A stretch of DNA of 64,000 bases from Rotaria macrura (lineage: Eukaryota; Rotifera; Eurotatoria; Philodinida; Philodinidae): the NCBI GenBank assembly GCA_900239685.1, contig OENT01000037.1, positions 221,694 to 285,693 of the forward strand. Direction: 5' to 3'. Within the stretch, counting starts at the first letter, position 1. Every line of letters starts with the position of its first letter. The translations under genes were made by a program, and so were the position numbers. The notes beneath the pieces were generated by a model. It saw only the letters and a list, made by a program, of their open reading frames with translations, had not been told where the DNA came from and searched no databases. Of this stretch, positions 51,267 to 63,338 are shown in pieces.

Positions 51267-54200
51267 AGTTCTCTAATCGTGTATCTTATCACAATAGGCA
51301 AGAATATATTTGAATAGATGAGAATAGCAAAAATCAATGTAAGGCTCTGAATTAAACAGAAAAGTATGAACTATTTCAATGTAAAATTGTATTCGAAGAA
51401 TAATTTCATTGCAATGTATCTATGGCGATGAAGAAGAAGCCTAACATTTTATCTTCAACCGAAGATGTGATGACGAAAACAACCAAGGATAATTTATTAT
51501 ATTTACTCTGAATAACAAGATGAAAGATAATTATAATTTATGCGGTGCGAAGCACGAGTGTTTTGCTTTTTCTTCCTTGATGAAGCTACGCATTGCGATA
51601 TATCATTTTGTGATGCGATAATTTCGAGAACGGAAAATACGACAATAGTCGTTCAAACGCACGATTCGAGTCTCGACATACATTTTCGTTCTCAAAATGA
51701 GCTTAACTTGATTAAGTCAACGTATCAAAAGGATCAGTTATTGATTGATCGAAATTCGATAGTCATTTGATAAGATAATCATCAACTACCTATTATTATA
51801 CATCTCTCACCATAATACATATTCAAGTTCAATTAAAAATGTTCGAATATTTCCTTGTATCTTTGGGTATATTAATAATTTTCTTCCCGAAACCCAAGCT
51901 TAATATGTCGGTGCGTATCTTTTCGTGCGCAACTTTCGAGCTTCCAATTAATTGATGAATTATCAATGATTTCGTGAATGCTATTGATACGTTTTAGCAG
52001 GATTCATAGAAAGATGAATTTTAGAATGGGTAATGATGATGTTGTGGCGAAGTCTCATCAACTAGTTTACGAGAATGCTCCATGTGAGATTGGACAAGTA
52101 ATCGATGGTATCTCTGATTCCTCAGCGCCATTAAAAGAAAATTCGTCGACCAAATACTTGTATTCTACGTGACAATTCGTTTTTCTAAAGACCGAAGTGA
52201 GTGTTTCCCACTTTATTTTGTACTCGAGTGAAGCTCGCGTACCATCTAGTTTAAATTATAAAGTCAAATCTATTGACGAAAAAATTTTCCTTAGGAAATC
52301 ACATTTTTATCACTACTCTTCATCGGTCAGACGATTAGAAAAGGTTCACAATAGTTTTTGCTTAAATATTTATCTGTCAAAAATTGAATAAAACACAGTT
52401 TAGAAGAAAATAGACAACGTGATGGTTTTTTTCCTGTATTACGAAAAATTGTCACGTTTTCTATGAAACTTCCTGTGAAAAGATCCGGAAAGTAAGATTG
52501 TTCTAAAACGACTGGATTTAGAAAGATTTATTTATTATTTTCACTTCATCTGATTTCGCCAGAAAAATTTAGCTTCTGAAAGTCTTCTCCGCTTTTTCAA
52601 ATATTTTCTCTATCTTATATTTAACCAACGTCTATGATATTATACTATATCAATTTTTCACTAAATATGAAGGGACAATTGTGCTCATCGGCAATGTTAC
52701 CTGTCGTTTTCTCCTCATCGTTAAATAAATCTAATTCTTCTTTTTTTTACTGATTATGAAAAACTGGCAATCTATATTCTTCATCCTTACTCGGTCCGTT
52801 AGCCTTATTTTTCTATTTATCGTATTTTGCGGTAGGTATGAATATCGGTGCAGATATCAGTGATGAGATACATTCGTGTATTTTTGAAACAGAACAGATT
52901 CAATCTCTGATAGTTATTAATTTCAGACGTCTTCACCTCTACAGTGCACGATTTATCGAAAGCTATTAAATTAGATGAACTACATAAGCAGCAGAGAATG
53001 CATGCAGCAATTTTATTTTTGTATTTAACTAAGGTTTTTCTTGATTTTGGCAAATAAGCATTAGCGATTGGTGTGAAATATCCGCATGACTTCATTTAAT
53101 GAAAACAGAGGCGATTTTTTCATATTAAAAGTATTCTTTCTACTATTCGAATGTCAACAGTTGGCAATACTGATAGAATTCAGCTTTTCGTGCTTTTCAC
53201 ATAATACTAGGACAAAAACAGAAGCCAGTCAATTGTACTTTCAAAAAGAATTGTCATATATGAAATTTATTGCATGTGAAAAGAAACTTTAAATTAAAAA
53301 CGTTATTACACATTCTTTCTCTTTTTTACCATGTTATGCACAATTCAAAATAGCAGCATTCACCTGACGTGTTGAATCTACTGTTGATAGAAAAAGTATT
53401 TTATAATCCACTTTTAAATGTGGTCCGAAGCAAGGCATTTGTATCCTCAAGCCAGCATTCTTGTTTCTTTTGCTTGCTCCACCTACGTACGCATCGCGAC
53501 TCTTCATTATGTGGGGCGATGATCTTGAAAAAGAAAAGTCATAAAATTGTCGATTAAAAGCAAAATTCAAGAATCGAGATCGTGCCAATTACTGTTTTTT
53601 CAACAATGCTTCTATTTTGCTCCTTGCATCAGCAAATAGCGTTCAAAAACAACGTTTTTTTAAGAAATTCGTCATCTCTTCATTCTGAGATAATTAAAAT
53701 GAAAGCAAAAAATCATAATTTAGACACTACCGTATCTACTCTTACATCGCACAACTATGAATACAACTGCTAGTGGCCTGTGAATCATTGAAATAATTGC
53801 TTGAAAAATGAACAAGCATTTCTAAAAATTGGTCCGTACACTGTGGTAGAGAGTTCACAGAGTCGTGAATCATGAGGCATCTATGTTTGATCTATTATTT
53901 CAAGAATCTTTGTTTTTATAATATATCTTTTTTTCCTATGAAAGAAGTGAGGGCTTCTCGCCGTATTTCGTAGTAGAGTGAATCTCGAGTATCATCTATT
54001 TTCAATATTTTATTTTCACAGAGAAATCTTTCGATGGAATCATTCTACGTTTTATCTCTTACACTCAATTCAATTGACTACGAATTTTCTTCTTCTGAGA
54101 GTGTACCTTGCATAATTCTCTGTAAAACGAATATTATCCATCTTTGCATCGTAGTATCAAATTACTCTCTTCCATCATAGAATTTACAAATGTTATTGAT

Positions 54201-56010
54201 GTACGAACAAAAATCGTCTATCAATCAAGTCTTGTTGTAATATATAACCAATAACTATTCCATTTTATTTTTAGAGCAATGAGTAATACAATGGTACAGA
54301 AACATCTTCGAATGAAGATCAAGTAAAACAATGCCCTTCTGGTTTTCATTCATAACGACACATCGTATTTTTACATCTTAATCCCATAGAGTTTATCCTA
54401 ATACCTTGTATTGGGAAAAAAACAACAGACTCAATCCCATTGATATTTTTCAAGGAGTTTTCTGTTGTCATACAATTGAAAGAATATTGCTTCAAAACAA
54501 TGTCGATGCTGTATCTAATTAATTATCGTTTTTAAAATTTACTTCCTATCAATCTTTGTAAAATGAAAGGGGATGATGTGAATTCATAAAGCTTTAAAAG
54601 AACTACTATGTGTGCACATTATTTTCCAGGTAGTCAACTCGATTATATTCTAACGAATCGTTCAAAACTCCATTTAATTTATTTCTTATTCATACGCGAG
54701 AATGAATACGATGAGTATTAAAATTGCTTGACAGTAAAATCTTATATAAAAAAATCATAGATTTCTTCCCTAACAAAAATTGATTGATCTAATTCCGATT
54801 AAAAATAAAATAACAGCTAGACTTGTTTCGGGTAGTAATGAAAATGTAATGATTCTTTGTTTTTTCTCTGTAATATTAGTCATTCAATATGATTAATACA
54901 ATTCAAGAGGAATTTCATACACATTGTAGACATGCACCGAAATCGAACGACGATCGAGTTCGACCTTGCATGCGATCATTTTCAACTTGTTAATAAAAGA
55001 AAGCACGCATAGACCACCAATCGAAACTCTCAGAAGTTTATTTCTAATCGATTGACACACAGTGGAATTGCGAATCGTTCATATGCAGATATTTCATCAA
55101 AATCTACAACGTTCAGAAACCCTTAAGTTCAAACTTGAACTTAGCCAAATCTCAGAGTGTATTGATAATTATACATATAGTGTTATAAAAATTCTAATAT
55201 CAAAGATTATTTAAAAAAGTAAGACAGTTTTAGAATTCGAATTTGAACATTGTAGTACATTTTTCATTCAGTTCATCTCCTAGCGACACTTCTAAAATAA
55301 CTGATTCACATTAATAAATTATCATATCTGGAAAAAGAAACAATTGAAAATTATTTGAATGATAGAAACTTCGGTACTTAAGCCTACTTAAAATGATAGA
55401 CGAAACAGAATTTAAAAAACTATAGTTTACAATTATGTAAAATACGGATAGTCTATAGTTATCATGCTGTTCAATGCATAGATCTTTTATTAAAATTTCT
55501 AAATGATGTTTTGACACGTCACAAAACGTTTGGCATTGAGAAACCCATAACACTTCACTGAATAGATTGAAATTGTTTCTTTTTAAAGCGTAAATTATTT
55601 AAGTAGAAAACCTATTGCATACATGAAAAGAATTCAGATATAATCTACTAATTTGATATTGCATTTATGGTATTTAATCGCATGCAATATGTTTTTTATA
55701 TTTATTGATACATTTCAAACAACTGCCAAATTTATTCATATTTCTTTCATACAAAAAAAGTTATATTACTGTGTCTATTTTTCTTTACGAGTTGAGTTAA
55801 TGGTTCTTTTTCTTTCCTTTCGTTTAAAAATAAGTTTTTTTTTCTTCTTTCTGCGCATATGCTTGAAAAATACGCGTGCTTTCATTCTTACAAGGTTGTT
55901 GTTGTTGTCTTCTAAAGTGAGTGAAAAGAAGTAACTGACTAAAAAGAAAAGAAACAATAATCCTTTATTTGTTCATTTTCGAATAACGCTGTTTTTGTTG
56001 CAGACAAAAT
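51267..56010. other. 4.7-kb gene-free stretch
   Basis: No convincing exon. Frames at 51540-51770, 51978-52172, 53334-53588 and 55653-55934 lack domains and splice support. A diverged pair of about 60 bases, starting GAAGTGAG, occurs at about 52194 and 53944 (near 79% identity by eye, ungapped). The right edge ends in a strong pyrimidine tract and CAG 7 nt before the LRR-transporter start. Confidence 0.45.
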
Positions 56011-58050
56011 ATGTTTGAAATATATATATCTGGTGAACATTTTTCATCATCATCAACATTAGAATCTTCATCAGATTCGAACGAAGATATTCATGTCATA
56101 CTGAGTGATAATGGTATAATAAAAATTATTCCATCACTATGGAATTCGATATTTACTGATAGTCGATTACGCCGTTTGTCATTAGTAAGATTTCGATTAT
56201 ACGGAAACGATGGTAAAACTTTGGCGGAATACTTAAGTACACACACTCATCTGACAGAATTGACTTTTGATTCAGTATTTGTATCTGAACTTTCATTGGA
56301 TAATATTATAAGAGAAGGATTACTACCAAATAAGAGTATAGAAAAGCTAACATTGACTAATTTCAAAAATAGTGATGCAGCCACCCTAGCCAGTCTTATC
56401 AAGTATAATAAAACTATACAACATCTATCAGTTACACATGGAGATATCACACCCGATGGAGGTAAATTGATTGCCGATGGGCTTCAAACAAATTCTACAT
56501 TGATCTCACTTGATTTAAGTCACAATCGTATTGGTGACGAAGTAGCAGCAAAATTCGTTAGTATCCTGAATAAACCACATCCAAGTCTTCTTAAACTTGT
56601 CCTTTTCGGTAGTAGAGCTCATGGTGATGAAAATCCTCCAACATCTGACGAAGGCTCAAAATCAGAAAACAATCAAAATACAGCCAAGGAAAAACTACCT
56701 ATACATGAAGAGGAAAAACTAATTAAACATGAAGAGGAAAAATTATATGATAAGGACAAACCAAAACCAGAACCAAAAACAAATGTATGCCGAATTCTTC
56801 CAACAATACTTGTTACATTCCTCTTCTTTCTCTGGGGTATACCGAATCAATTAAATGGTGTATTGATTAGGCAGTTCTCAAAAGCATTTGTTTTATCTCG
56901 TTTTGAAGCTGGCCTTGTTCAATCAGCTTTTTATATGGGCTATTTTATATGGGCACTACCTGCAGCCTATGTTCTTCGTCGTTGGGGTTATAAAACTGGT
57001 ATTATTCTCGGTCTTGTTCTCTTTGGTACTGGATCGTTTCTGTTCTGGCCAGCAGCATACATTGGAAAATATGAACCATTTCTAATCTCTCTATTTATTA
57101 TTGCAACTGGTTTAGCATTTCTTGAAACAGCAGCCAATCCATTTATAGCTAATGCAGCAGGACCTGCGCACACATCTGAAAAACGTCTTAACATAGCACA
57201 AGCATTCAATCCATTGGGTGCTATAACAGGTGTACTTATTGGAACATTATTTATCTTTTCCGGTGTTGAACTAAATGACAAACAGATTGAACAAATGCGC
57301 GCTAATAAAACATATGATGATTATTTGAAGACGGAAACCTTGCGAGTTGTTCGACCATATGTTTTTATTGGTGGTGTAACTCTTATATGGGCTATAATTA
57401 TTGCTTTAGTACATTTTCCATCAAATACAAGCACAAGAAAAAATAAAGAAACTATCGAATCTCACGGATCTAATACTCTATGTCGAGCTTTATTTTTATT
57501 TTCTATTATTGCACAATTTGCTTATGTTGGTGCTCAAGTTGGTACTTGGTCATATTTTATACAATACGCTCAAGACTATGTTCAAGTTGGAGAAATAACC
57601 AGTGGTTATCTATTAACTGGTACATTAGTTATGTTTGCTCTTGGTCGTTTTACAGCTGCCTTACTTATACATTGTGGCTTATCGCCACCAATGCTTTTAG
57701 CTGCATTCGCTTTTGTTAATGTACTACTTATCACCGTTACTGTTCTTGTACCAAATGAAATCGGTCTTGGAACATTGTTTTTTACCTCGTTTTTTATGTC
57801 GTTGATGTTTCCAACAATATTTGCTTTAGGTATCAAAGATATGAGTGAATCTACAACAAAACTAGCTAGTTGTCTTCTCGTAATGACAATCATTGGTGGA
57901 GCTGTCTTGACTCCATTGATGGGTTTAATTTCCGTGAGAACTAAACGTTTGGCCTTGGCATATACGTTACCAGGAGGTGCGTATCTTGTTGTTGGTATTT
58001 ATGCACTTCTGGCTTATGCATTGACAACGAGAAATAACTCGACGTCATAG
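56011..58050 (+). CDS. Leucine-rich-repeat / L-fucose-permease-like (FucP) fusion transporter, 679 aa
   Basis: One uninterrupted frame encodes two modules. Residues about 50-200 are ribonuclease-inhibitor-type leucine-rich repeats (for example NKTIQHLSVTHGDITPDG and NSTLISLDLSHNRIGDEVA). Residues 201-260 form a charged linker with two copies of HEEEKL. Residues about 263-672 are a 12-helix MFS transporter of the FucP / glucose-galactose family, with LFFLWGIPNQLN, AGLVQSAFYMGYF, the diagnostic LETAANPF (371-378), RLNIAQAFNPLGAI and VMTIIGGAVLTPLMG. FucP-family proteins import sugars with protons across the plasma membrane. The Glu of LETAANP, equivalent to E. coli FucP Glu135, is present, but the Asp of the LND motif (Asp46) is Gly283. 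The lack of introns and bacterial-type homology suggest horizontal transfer of the transporter part. A CAG acceptor lies 7 nt upstream of the ATG. The repeats would be cytosolic if the topology follows FucP. Confidence 0.88.
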   Translation: MFEIYISGEHFSSSSTLESSSDSNEDIHVILSDNGIIKIIPSLWNSIFTDSRLRRLSLVRFRLYGNDGKTLAEYLSTHTHLTELTFDSVFVSELSLDNIIREGLLPNKSIEKLTLTNFKNSDAATLASLIKYNKTIQHLSVTHGDITPDGGKLIADGLQTNSTLISLDLSHNRIGDEVAAKFVSILNKPHPSLLKLVLFGSRAHGDENPPTSDEGSKSENNQNTAKEKLPIHEEEKLIKHEEEKLYDKDKPKPEPKTNVCRILPTILVTFLFFLWGIPNQLNGVLIRQFSKAFVLSRFEAGLVQSAFYMGYFIWALPAAYVLRRWGYKTGIILGLVLFGTGSFLFWPAAYIGKYEPFLISLFIIATGLAFLETAANPFIANAAGPAHTSEKRLNIAQAFNPLGAITGVLIGTLFIFSGVELNDKQIEQMRANKTYDDYLKTETLRVVRPYVFIGGVTLIWAIIIALVHFPSNTSTRKNKETIESHGSNTLCRALFLFSIIAQFAYVGAQVGTWSYFIQYAQDYVQVGEITSGYLLTGTLVMFALGRFTAALLIHCGLSPPMLLAAFAFVNVLLITVTVLVPNEIGLGTLFFTSFFMSLMFPTIFALGIKDMSESTTKLASCLLVMTIIGGAVLTPLMGLISVRTKRLALAYTLPGGAYLVVGIYALLAYALTTRNNSTS

Positions 58051-61000
58051 ACATTATGTGATTGTTTTTTTAATCTAGTTACGCATTTGAATACGAAAAC
58101 AAAAAGTGATTTTCTAAATGTAGATTTCAAGAAAAATGTAATTTACGTTAGAAGAGCATTTTGAAACTATTTTTCTTGAATATTTGTAATCATACATGTT
58201 AAATATGCATTGTTTTGTGATGTGTTATATTTTAGTCGTCTTTGTGACGATGGACTTCATTATTATTAGCGTTTGATGAGTTATCGCTTTCAATTTTTTT
58301 TCGTAGCACATCGAACAACATGCGTGGTAGACATATGATAATTGAAATCCTTCATCATTCTCTGTACTTTCTTAATTTCATAGATACTTAGAATAGATTG
58401 ACAATTGATGACAATATTCGGAGATTAAATAAAAATATTTTCTGTTTCAAAATTTTATATTCTATTTTGATATATATTTCAAACAGGATTAATATTATCA
58501 AGTGCGATTATAGTAAATAAGTTAAACCTTTGACAAACAGTCTTGGTTTTCTAACATTACCAAATATTGTGTAACTTACAAGTCTTCAACAGTGCAATAA
58601 CAATCATTCTTATACGAAACGGCAATCATTGAAAAAATTAGTTCTACTGAAAAGTTCCTTCGAATTCATGTGATTCGTGAAACACAAGTTTTTAGTTAAT
58701 TCAATGTTTTATTGAAAACCATACAAACTGATATGTTGATCAGTGTTTGACGGTTCCTATTTCAAATATTTGTGGCATTAAAAATTTCATAAACATTTAA
58801 CCGATAACAGACCTCAAGTAGTGTTCTTTTTCTTGAATAGAGATATTATATGGCAAATTTATTAATGGGCGTCTACTTATATGTGAGAAATACATGTTTT
58901 TATGTATCCTACGTATGACCTATTATTTTCTATGTGTTGAATCACTTTTCAATAGAGGCTATATACGTCAGTCAGCTTCTAATTAAGATATGAATAATCC
59001 AAAGCCAGATCATGGTAAAAACTTATGACCAGGTGCATAGTGTATAGCTTCTTCAGGATGTTCTGATTAATTAAGCAAACACTCGAAACACTCCCCTTTA
59101 AATATCAATGTGAAGCTTTACTTGGAGACTGTTTTTAAAAAGACAATCACTCATGGTGAAAGTTCCAAAACTTACAATGATAATCATTCCGAAATGAGAA
59201 CATCGTCTTTATTGTTCAAGGTGGATGGCAGCAAAAGAATAGTTTTCACAGACGACATGTGAATAGAAATCATGAATACGTCTGGAAAGTTTAAAATAAG
59301 TTTCCTTTCTGTAGACCTGTCATTGTGCTAGTTTACCGTATAGTAGAATTTTTTGTGGCTTTTTTATCTTCAACACAATGCAGCTGATTCAACTGAAAAC
59401 GTTCACTCTCGTTGCACCACGGATAAAGAAATTTATCAGCAAAACATTTCGTACCATTGTTTTTCCTTTCATCATTCATGAGATATACGTTTGACCCCAA
59501 GAAAGGCTTTAATGGAATTAAAAGCTGCTACAGAAAAACATACTTTCCATGAATATCTATTCGAGTGTATCCATCCTTAATTTCGATACAACCTCACTGG
59601 ACACACAGCACAGATCAATGGCCCTATAAGATTTTATCTTCAATAAAAAAAGAACTTGCTCTTAACATAAACAGGACTCGCAGTCAACATAATCATGCAA
59701 GTACGTAGATCGAATGGATCTAGACAAAATAATCTTGGGTTCTAAATTGATCCTGCTCTGCTTCTTTCGACGCATCCACTGTTGGATTAATAGGGCGATG
59801 TTCATATTAGTTTTATCATCACCGATATTCACAACTTATAAGTTCTCATACTTTCTGTTTTCTCTAATGCCTTCTCAGGTTTCGTATTGTCGTCATTGAA
59901 CAGTCTGCTAATGATAAAGAAGTGACATCTGTGTTGTTCATATATATGTATGGCGATGGATATTCAATTTCTAATTGGTTCCTCGTTGATACATTCTCCT
60001 TGTCATATGTGAATGGTGGTGAACTAGGGAAGAAGAAATGATTGTTTTTTTCCTTGTTGGTACAAAAGATAGTATGAAAATTGAGATTAACTAACTGATC
60101 CGCTTTTTCGAATACACTGATCATATTTGACTAGATACAATTCGTCGTAATTAGAATGCATGTATTTTACTCATTAGTCAAATAGACACGAAAAGGTAAG
60201 TACATATTCATAAAGGATAGTATATTTAAATTTTCATGAATCAATAAACAACGATCGATTGAATAGATCTTGCTGAAACCCATATTAAATGAACATGTTA
60301 AAGAATTCATCAATCATTCAAATCTTATTATTATTTTTCATCAAGTTAAGACCGTTAATAAATATATTGAGAAACGATTAGCTCACAGCTGATAACTGTC
60401 TCGTAATCCTTCATCTGTTTTGTGACAGATGATCTATAGATATTCTATTTCCACATTATTATAAGTCGAATGAAAAAATGTTAGACATACTATATGTGGA
60501 TACTCGTTTACCCATAAGATATGATAGTAGTATTTTAGAATCATGGTATCCTACTATGGTACGAGCATACAAGTTAGAAAATTTTCATCAACACAAAGTA
60601 TAAAACAGAATGATTTCTTTTAATATGGTTATTTATCTGACTATTCATTCTGGACAGAAAGTAAAGACATGTGAAATTTATGTACTTGAGACTATTGTAT
60701 AAATGTGTTGTATAATGATAATAATGATCGTGTACAACATGATTCATGTTGTTGATTTATCTATCTATTGTTTTATTTGCCTATGATTACACGATAGTTT
60801 CCGTCTAAGGTATTCTTATTGCCTAAGAAATAACACTCTGTCGACATATGTATTCAAGTAGCAGTACAAACATGTAAGAACAGTTTCATTCATATGAAAC
60901 AATTGATTGTTCTTGAAATAAAAAATCGAGATTGTCATAGATGGTTCTGTATATTTTGTGTTTAACAAAATGATGTAATATATTGGTTTTATTAGCTCTG

Positions 61001-62690
61001 ACAATGTTTATATGAGTCAACAGAAATATTTTTCTTTTAAAATAGAACTGTTTTACTAGCTTATGTAATCGTTTGACCTTTTTTTTTTGTTGAGAAAAAT
61101 CGCAATAGACTGTTTTTATTTTATAAAAGAAACGACGCACGCCAGTGGACTGCTATTCCTATTCAGTCATTTTCTTTATCCCATCCTGCAATATATTTTC
61201 TTTGGTCTAGGTTTTTCTTCTCTGATGAACACGTACAGTTCATCATCGGTCATTATATGAACAATTTTTTGTAATGATGAACGGATATAACAGAGTGAAA
61301 CTTGATTAAGACCAATCTGTCTCTCTGTAAATATAACCTTTATTCTATTCGACTAAATTTAGACAGGTACTTGTTGTAGAAAATATAGTGATATATCATA
61401 GTTTTTTTTAAAACATAACACTTATCTAATCGAATTTGAAAGGCATCTCTTTTTTCATTAAGTCCCATTCGCCGTTTAAATATGAAGTCAAACAGAATCC
61501 GAAAAATGAATATGGTCATCAGGTAAGTATGATGAGTTCATAAATAGTACATCTAAGATCTTCACTTCTTGTTTGCTAATATGGTTTCTCAAGCTGTACT
61601 ATGCCAGACTTTCACATGGATAAGCTATTGAATTCTTTAATTGAGATAAAGATCGACCGATGACATCTTCACATCACATCTCATGCTTATTTTTTATGTC
61701 GATACTTGGAATTAATAATTAATTTTGATGAGTGACATCCACGAAAAATTTGTAATCGTAGTTGTATCTCTTGTCTCCAACCGAAAAATCTCACCACAAC
61801 TTGGATATTAATCAGCACTAATTGTTTTCTTTTAATTTTAGAATGCATCACAAGGGATAATTATCAAGAAGACACACAAAGTTACCCTATGAGATTGACA
61901 TATTCATGAGAAAAATACCATTTCTGATGGAAAGCATTGAAGATGATGAAAAAGAAATCTATGCACGTTCTAAAATATAAATATTTTATACAGCTGAAAC
62001 TTGTGTGATGAAAAAAGCTGTTACCAAATATCCGTTTCGGCTTCAACTACTATTGTGACTATTAGTTTTTCGAAATTTTCAACCACTAAGAAGATCTATC
62101 ATTTTATGCTAGCAACGAGTTTACTTAAATTAACTTTCTCAAAAAGAAAAACACAGTTTACAAGTTTTGAATAGAATCTTTTCAAGGTTCGAAATTTTCA
62201 ACGAATAGATTATTTTCAGTCAAACAGTAAACAACATGGAGCTTTATAATTATTCGTACATCGACCAAAGCTTCTATCTAAAAAAGTTGGTATCTTTCTT
62301 TTCTTCTGTCAGTTAGTACTCGTATTGAACGAAATCGCATATCGAAGTATGAACTATCGAGAAGATAGGAATATAATTTCGCAACATTTTAGCAAGTACT
62401 CCAAAGTATTGGAATCGATAAGTGTTATCTGAAAGAATTCCATCATTTGCTACCATCTGGATTTCGAGCAGTATACTGCTGTTTTTTTCTCATATACTTT
62501 ATCTAACAATCGAATATCGATGACATACGTTCAAACTTGAATCATACGCTTTCACAGTGAACTAAAGTTGTAAACATTATTTATGAAAAGATTCTCTTCG
62601 TTACTAATTTGAAGTAGAACGTCGAAACTTGAAAATATTTGACTTAACTATCCCAATGAATATTTTTCTCATGAAACGATGTTTTTAGAT
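58051..62690. other. 4.6-kb gene-free stretch
   Basis: I see no gene or terminal-repeat element. A plus-strand AATAAA at 58428-58433 is a possible poly(A) signal for the fusion gene, though distant. Frames at 59714-59899 (plus), 59864-60124 (minus) and 60816-61140 (minus) have no domain. Confidence 0.45.
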
Positions 62691-63338
62691 ATGTCATTTG
62701 AAGATTTTGCTTCAACATGTACACGTTCGTTCGGTCAAACACCAATACGTCTTATACGTATGTCATCACCATTAACTGCTTACGCTGGTTCGATTAATCA
62801 ACCGTATCGTCATCTTGTACTTTTATGTCAGCCACATTTTACATCGAAATCAATTTCGATTGCATTCTATTTAAATGGTACTGCTTATTTTGAGTATTTA
62901 ACTGAAGATAAAATCCGACAGCGTTTACAATTACTAAATAATATACATAAAACATCGTTAGATTTCAATGACCTAGAACCTATTTTAACAAGTTTGAAGA
63001 TAATTTTATCAGGCGATGCAATAAAACAAGATAATAATGAATTACATGCTAAACTTTTATCATCGAGATTATTATGTGTTGAAATATTTCAAGAAAATTT
63101 AAAATTTAAATTTCGTTGTGACGAACGTCCCGAACTTTATGAACAGCATTATGTTAGACAACTACTAGTACAAATCAAAGAATTATCGCAAAGACAAGCA
63201 TATCTATGCGAGTTATTACAACACAAAGATCAATTGCCACAGTTTGATGCAGATCTTTTTCTTAATACGCCAACGACACTTATTGATGATGATGAAGGTC
63301 AGTCAAAATCAGAAGACAAGCATTCAACTACAGTTTAG
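62691..63338 (+). CDS. XLF/NHEJ1-like DNA end-joining factor, 215 aa
   Basis: Probable homologue of XLF (Cernunnos), which bridges DNA ends with XRCC4-Ligase IV in non-homologous end joining in the nucleus. The central part looks like the beta-sandwich head (HLVLLCQPHFTSKSISIAFY, then GTAYFEYLTEDKIRQRL and DLEPILTSLKIIL). The following helix, HYVRQLLVQIKELSQRQAYL, and its end, CELLQHKDQLPQFD, match the stalk of XLF in spacing and in the LLH-x-KD pattern. The resemblance was judged from memory, without alignment. The ATG at 62691 was chosen because a TTTTTAG acceptor ends 2 nt before it; an in-frame ATG at 62679 lies upstream of that acceptor. The protein is shorter than human XLF (299 aa), and no basic C-terminal Ku-binding motif is visible. 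An alternative splice from G63297 to 63544-63629 stays in frame and would replace the last 14 residues with a 27-residue tail. Confidence 0.6.
   Translation: MSFEDFASTCTRSFGQTPIRLIRMSSPLTAYAGSINQPYRHLVLLCQPHFTSKSISIAFYLNGTAYFEYLTEDKIRQRLQLLNNIHKTSLDFNDLEPILTSLKIILSGDAIKQDNNELHAKLLSSRLLCVEIFQENLKFKFRCDERPELYEQHYVRQLLVQIKELSQRQAYLCELLQHKDQLPQFDADLFLNTPTTLIDDDEGQSKSEDKHSTTV

Noticed and set aside
53334..53588. 84-codon minus-strand frame in the 51-56 kb gap
   Set aside because: It has no domain, no supporting splice sites and overlaps an equally long frame on the other strand.
62679..62690. Upstream in-frame ATG for the XLF-like protein
   Set aside because: It lies before a good TTTTTAG acceptor, so it would not be in the spliced mRNA.
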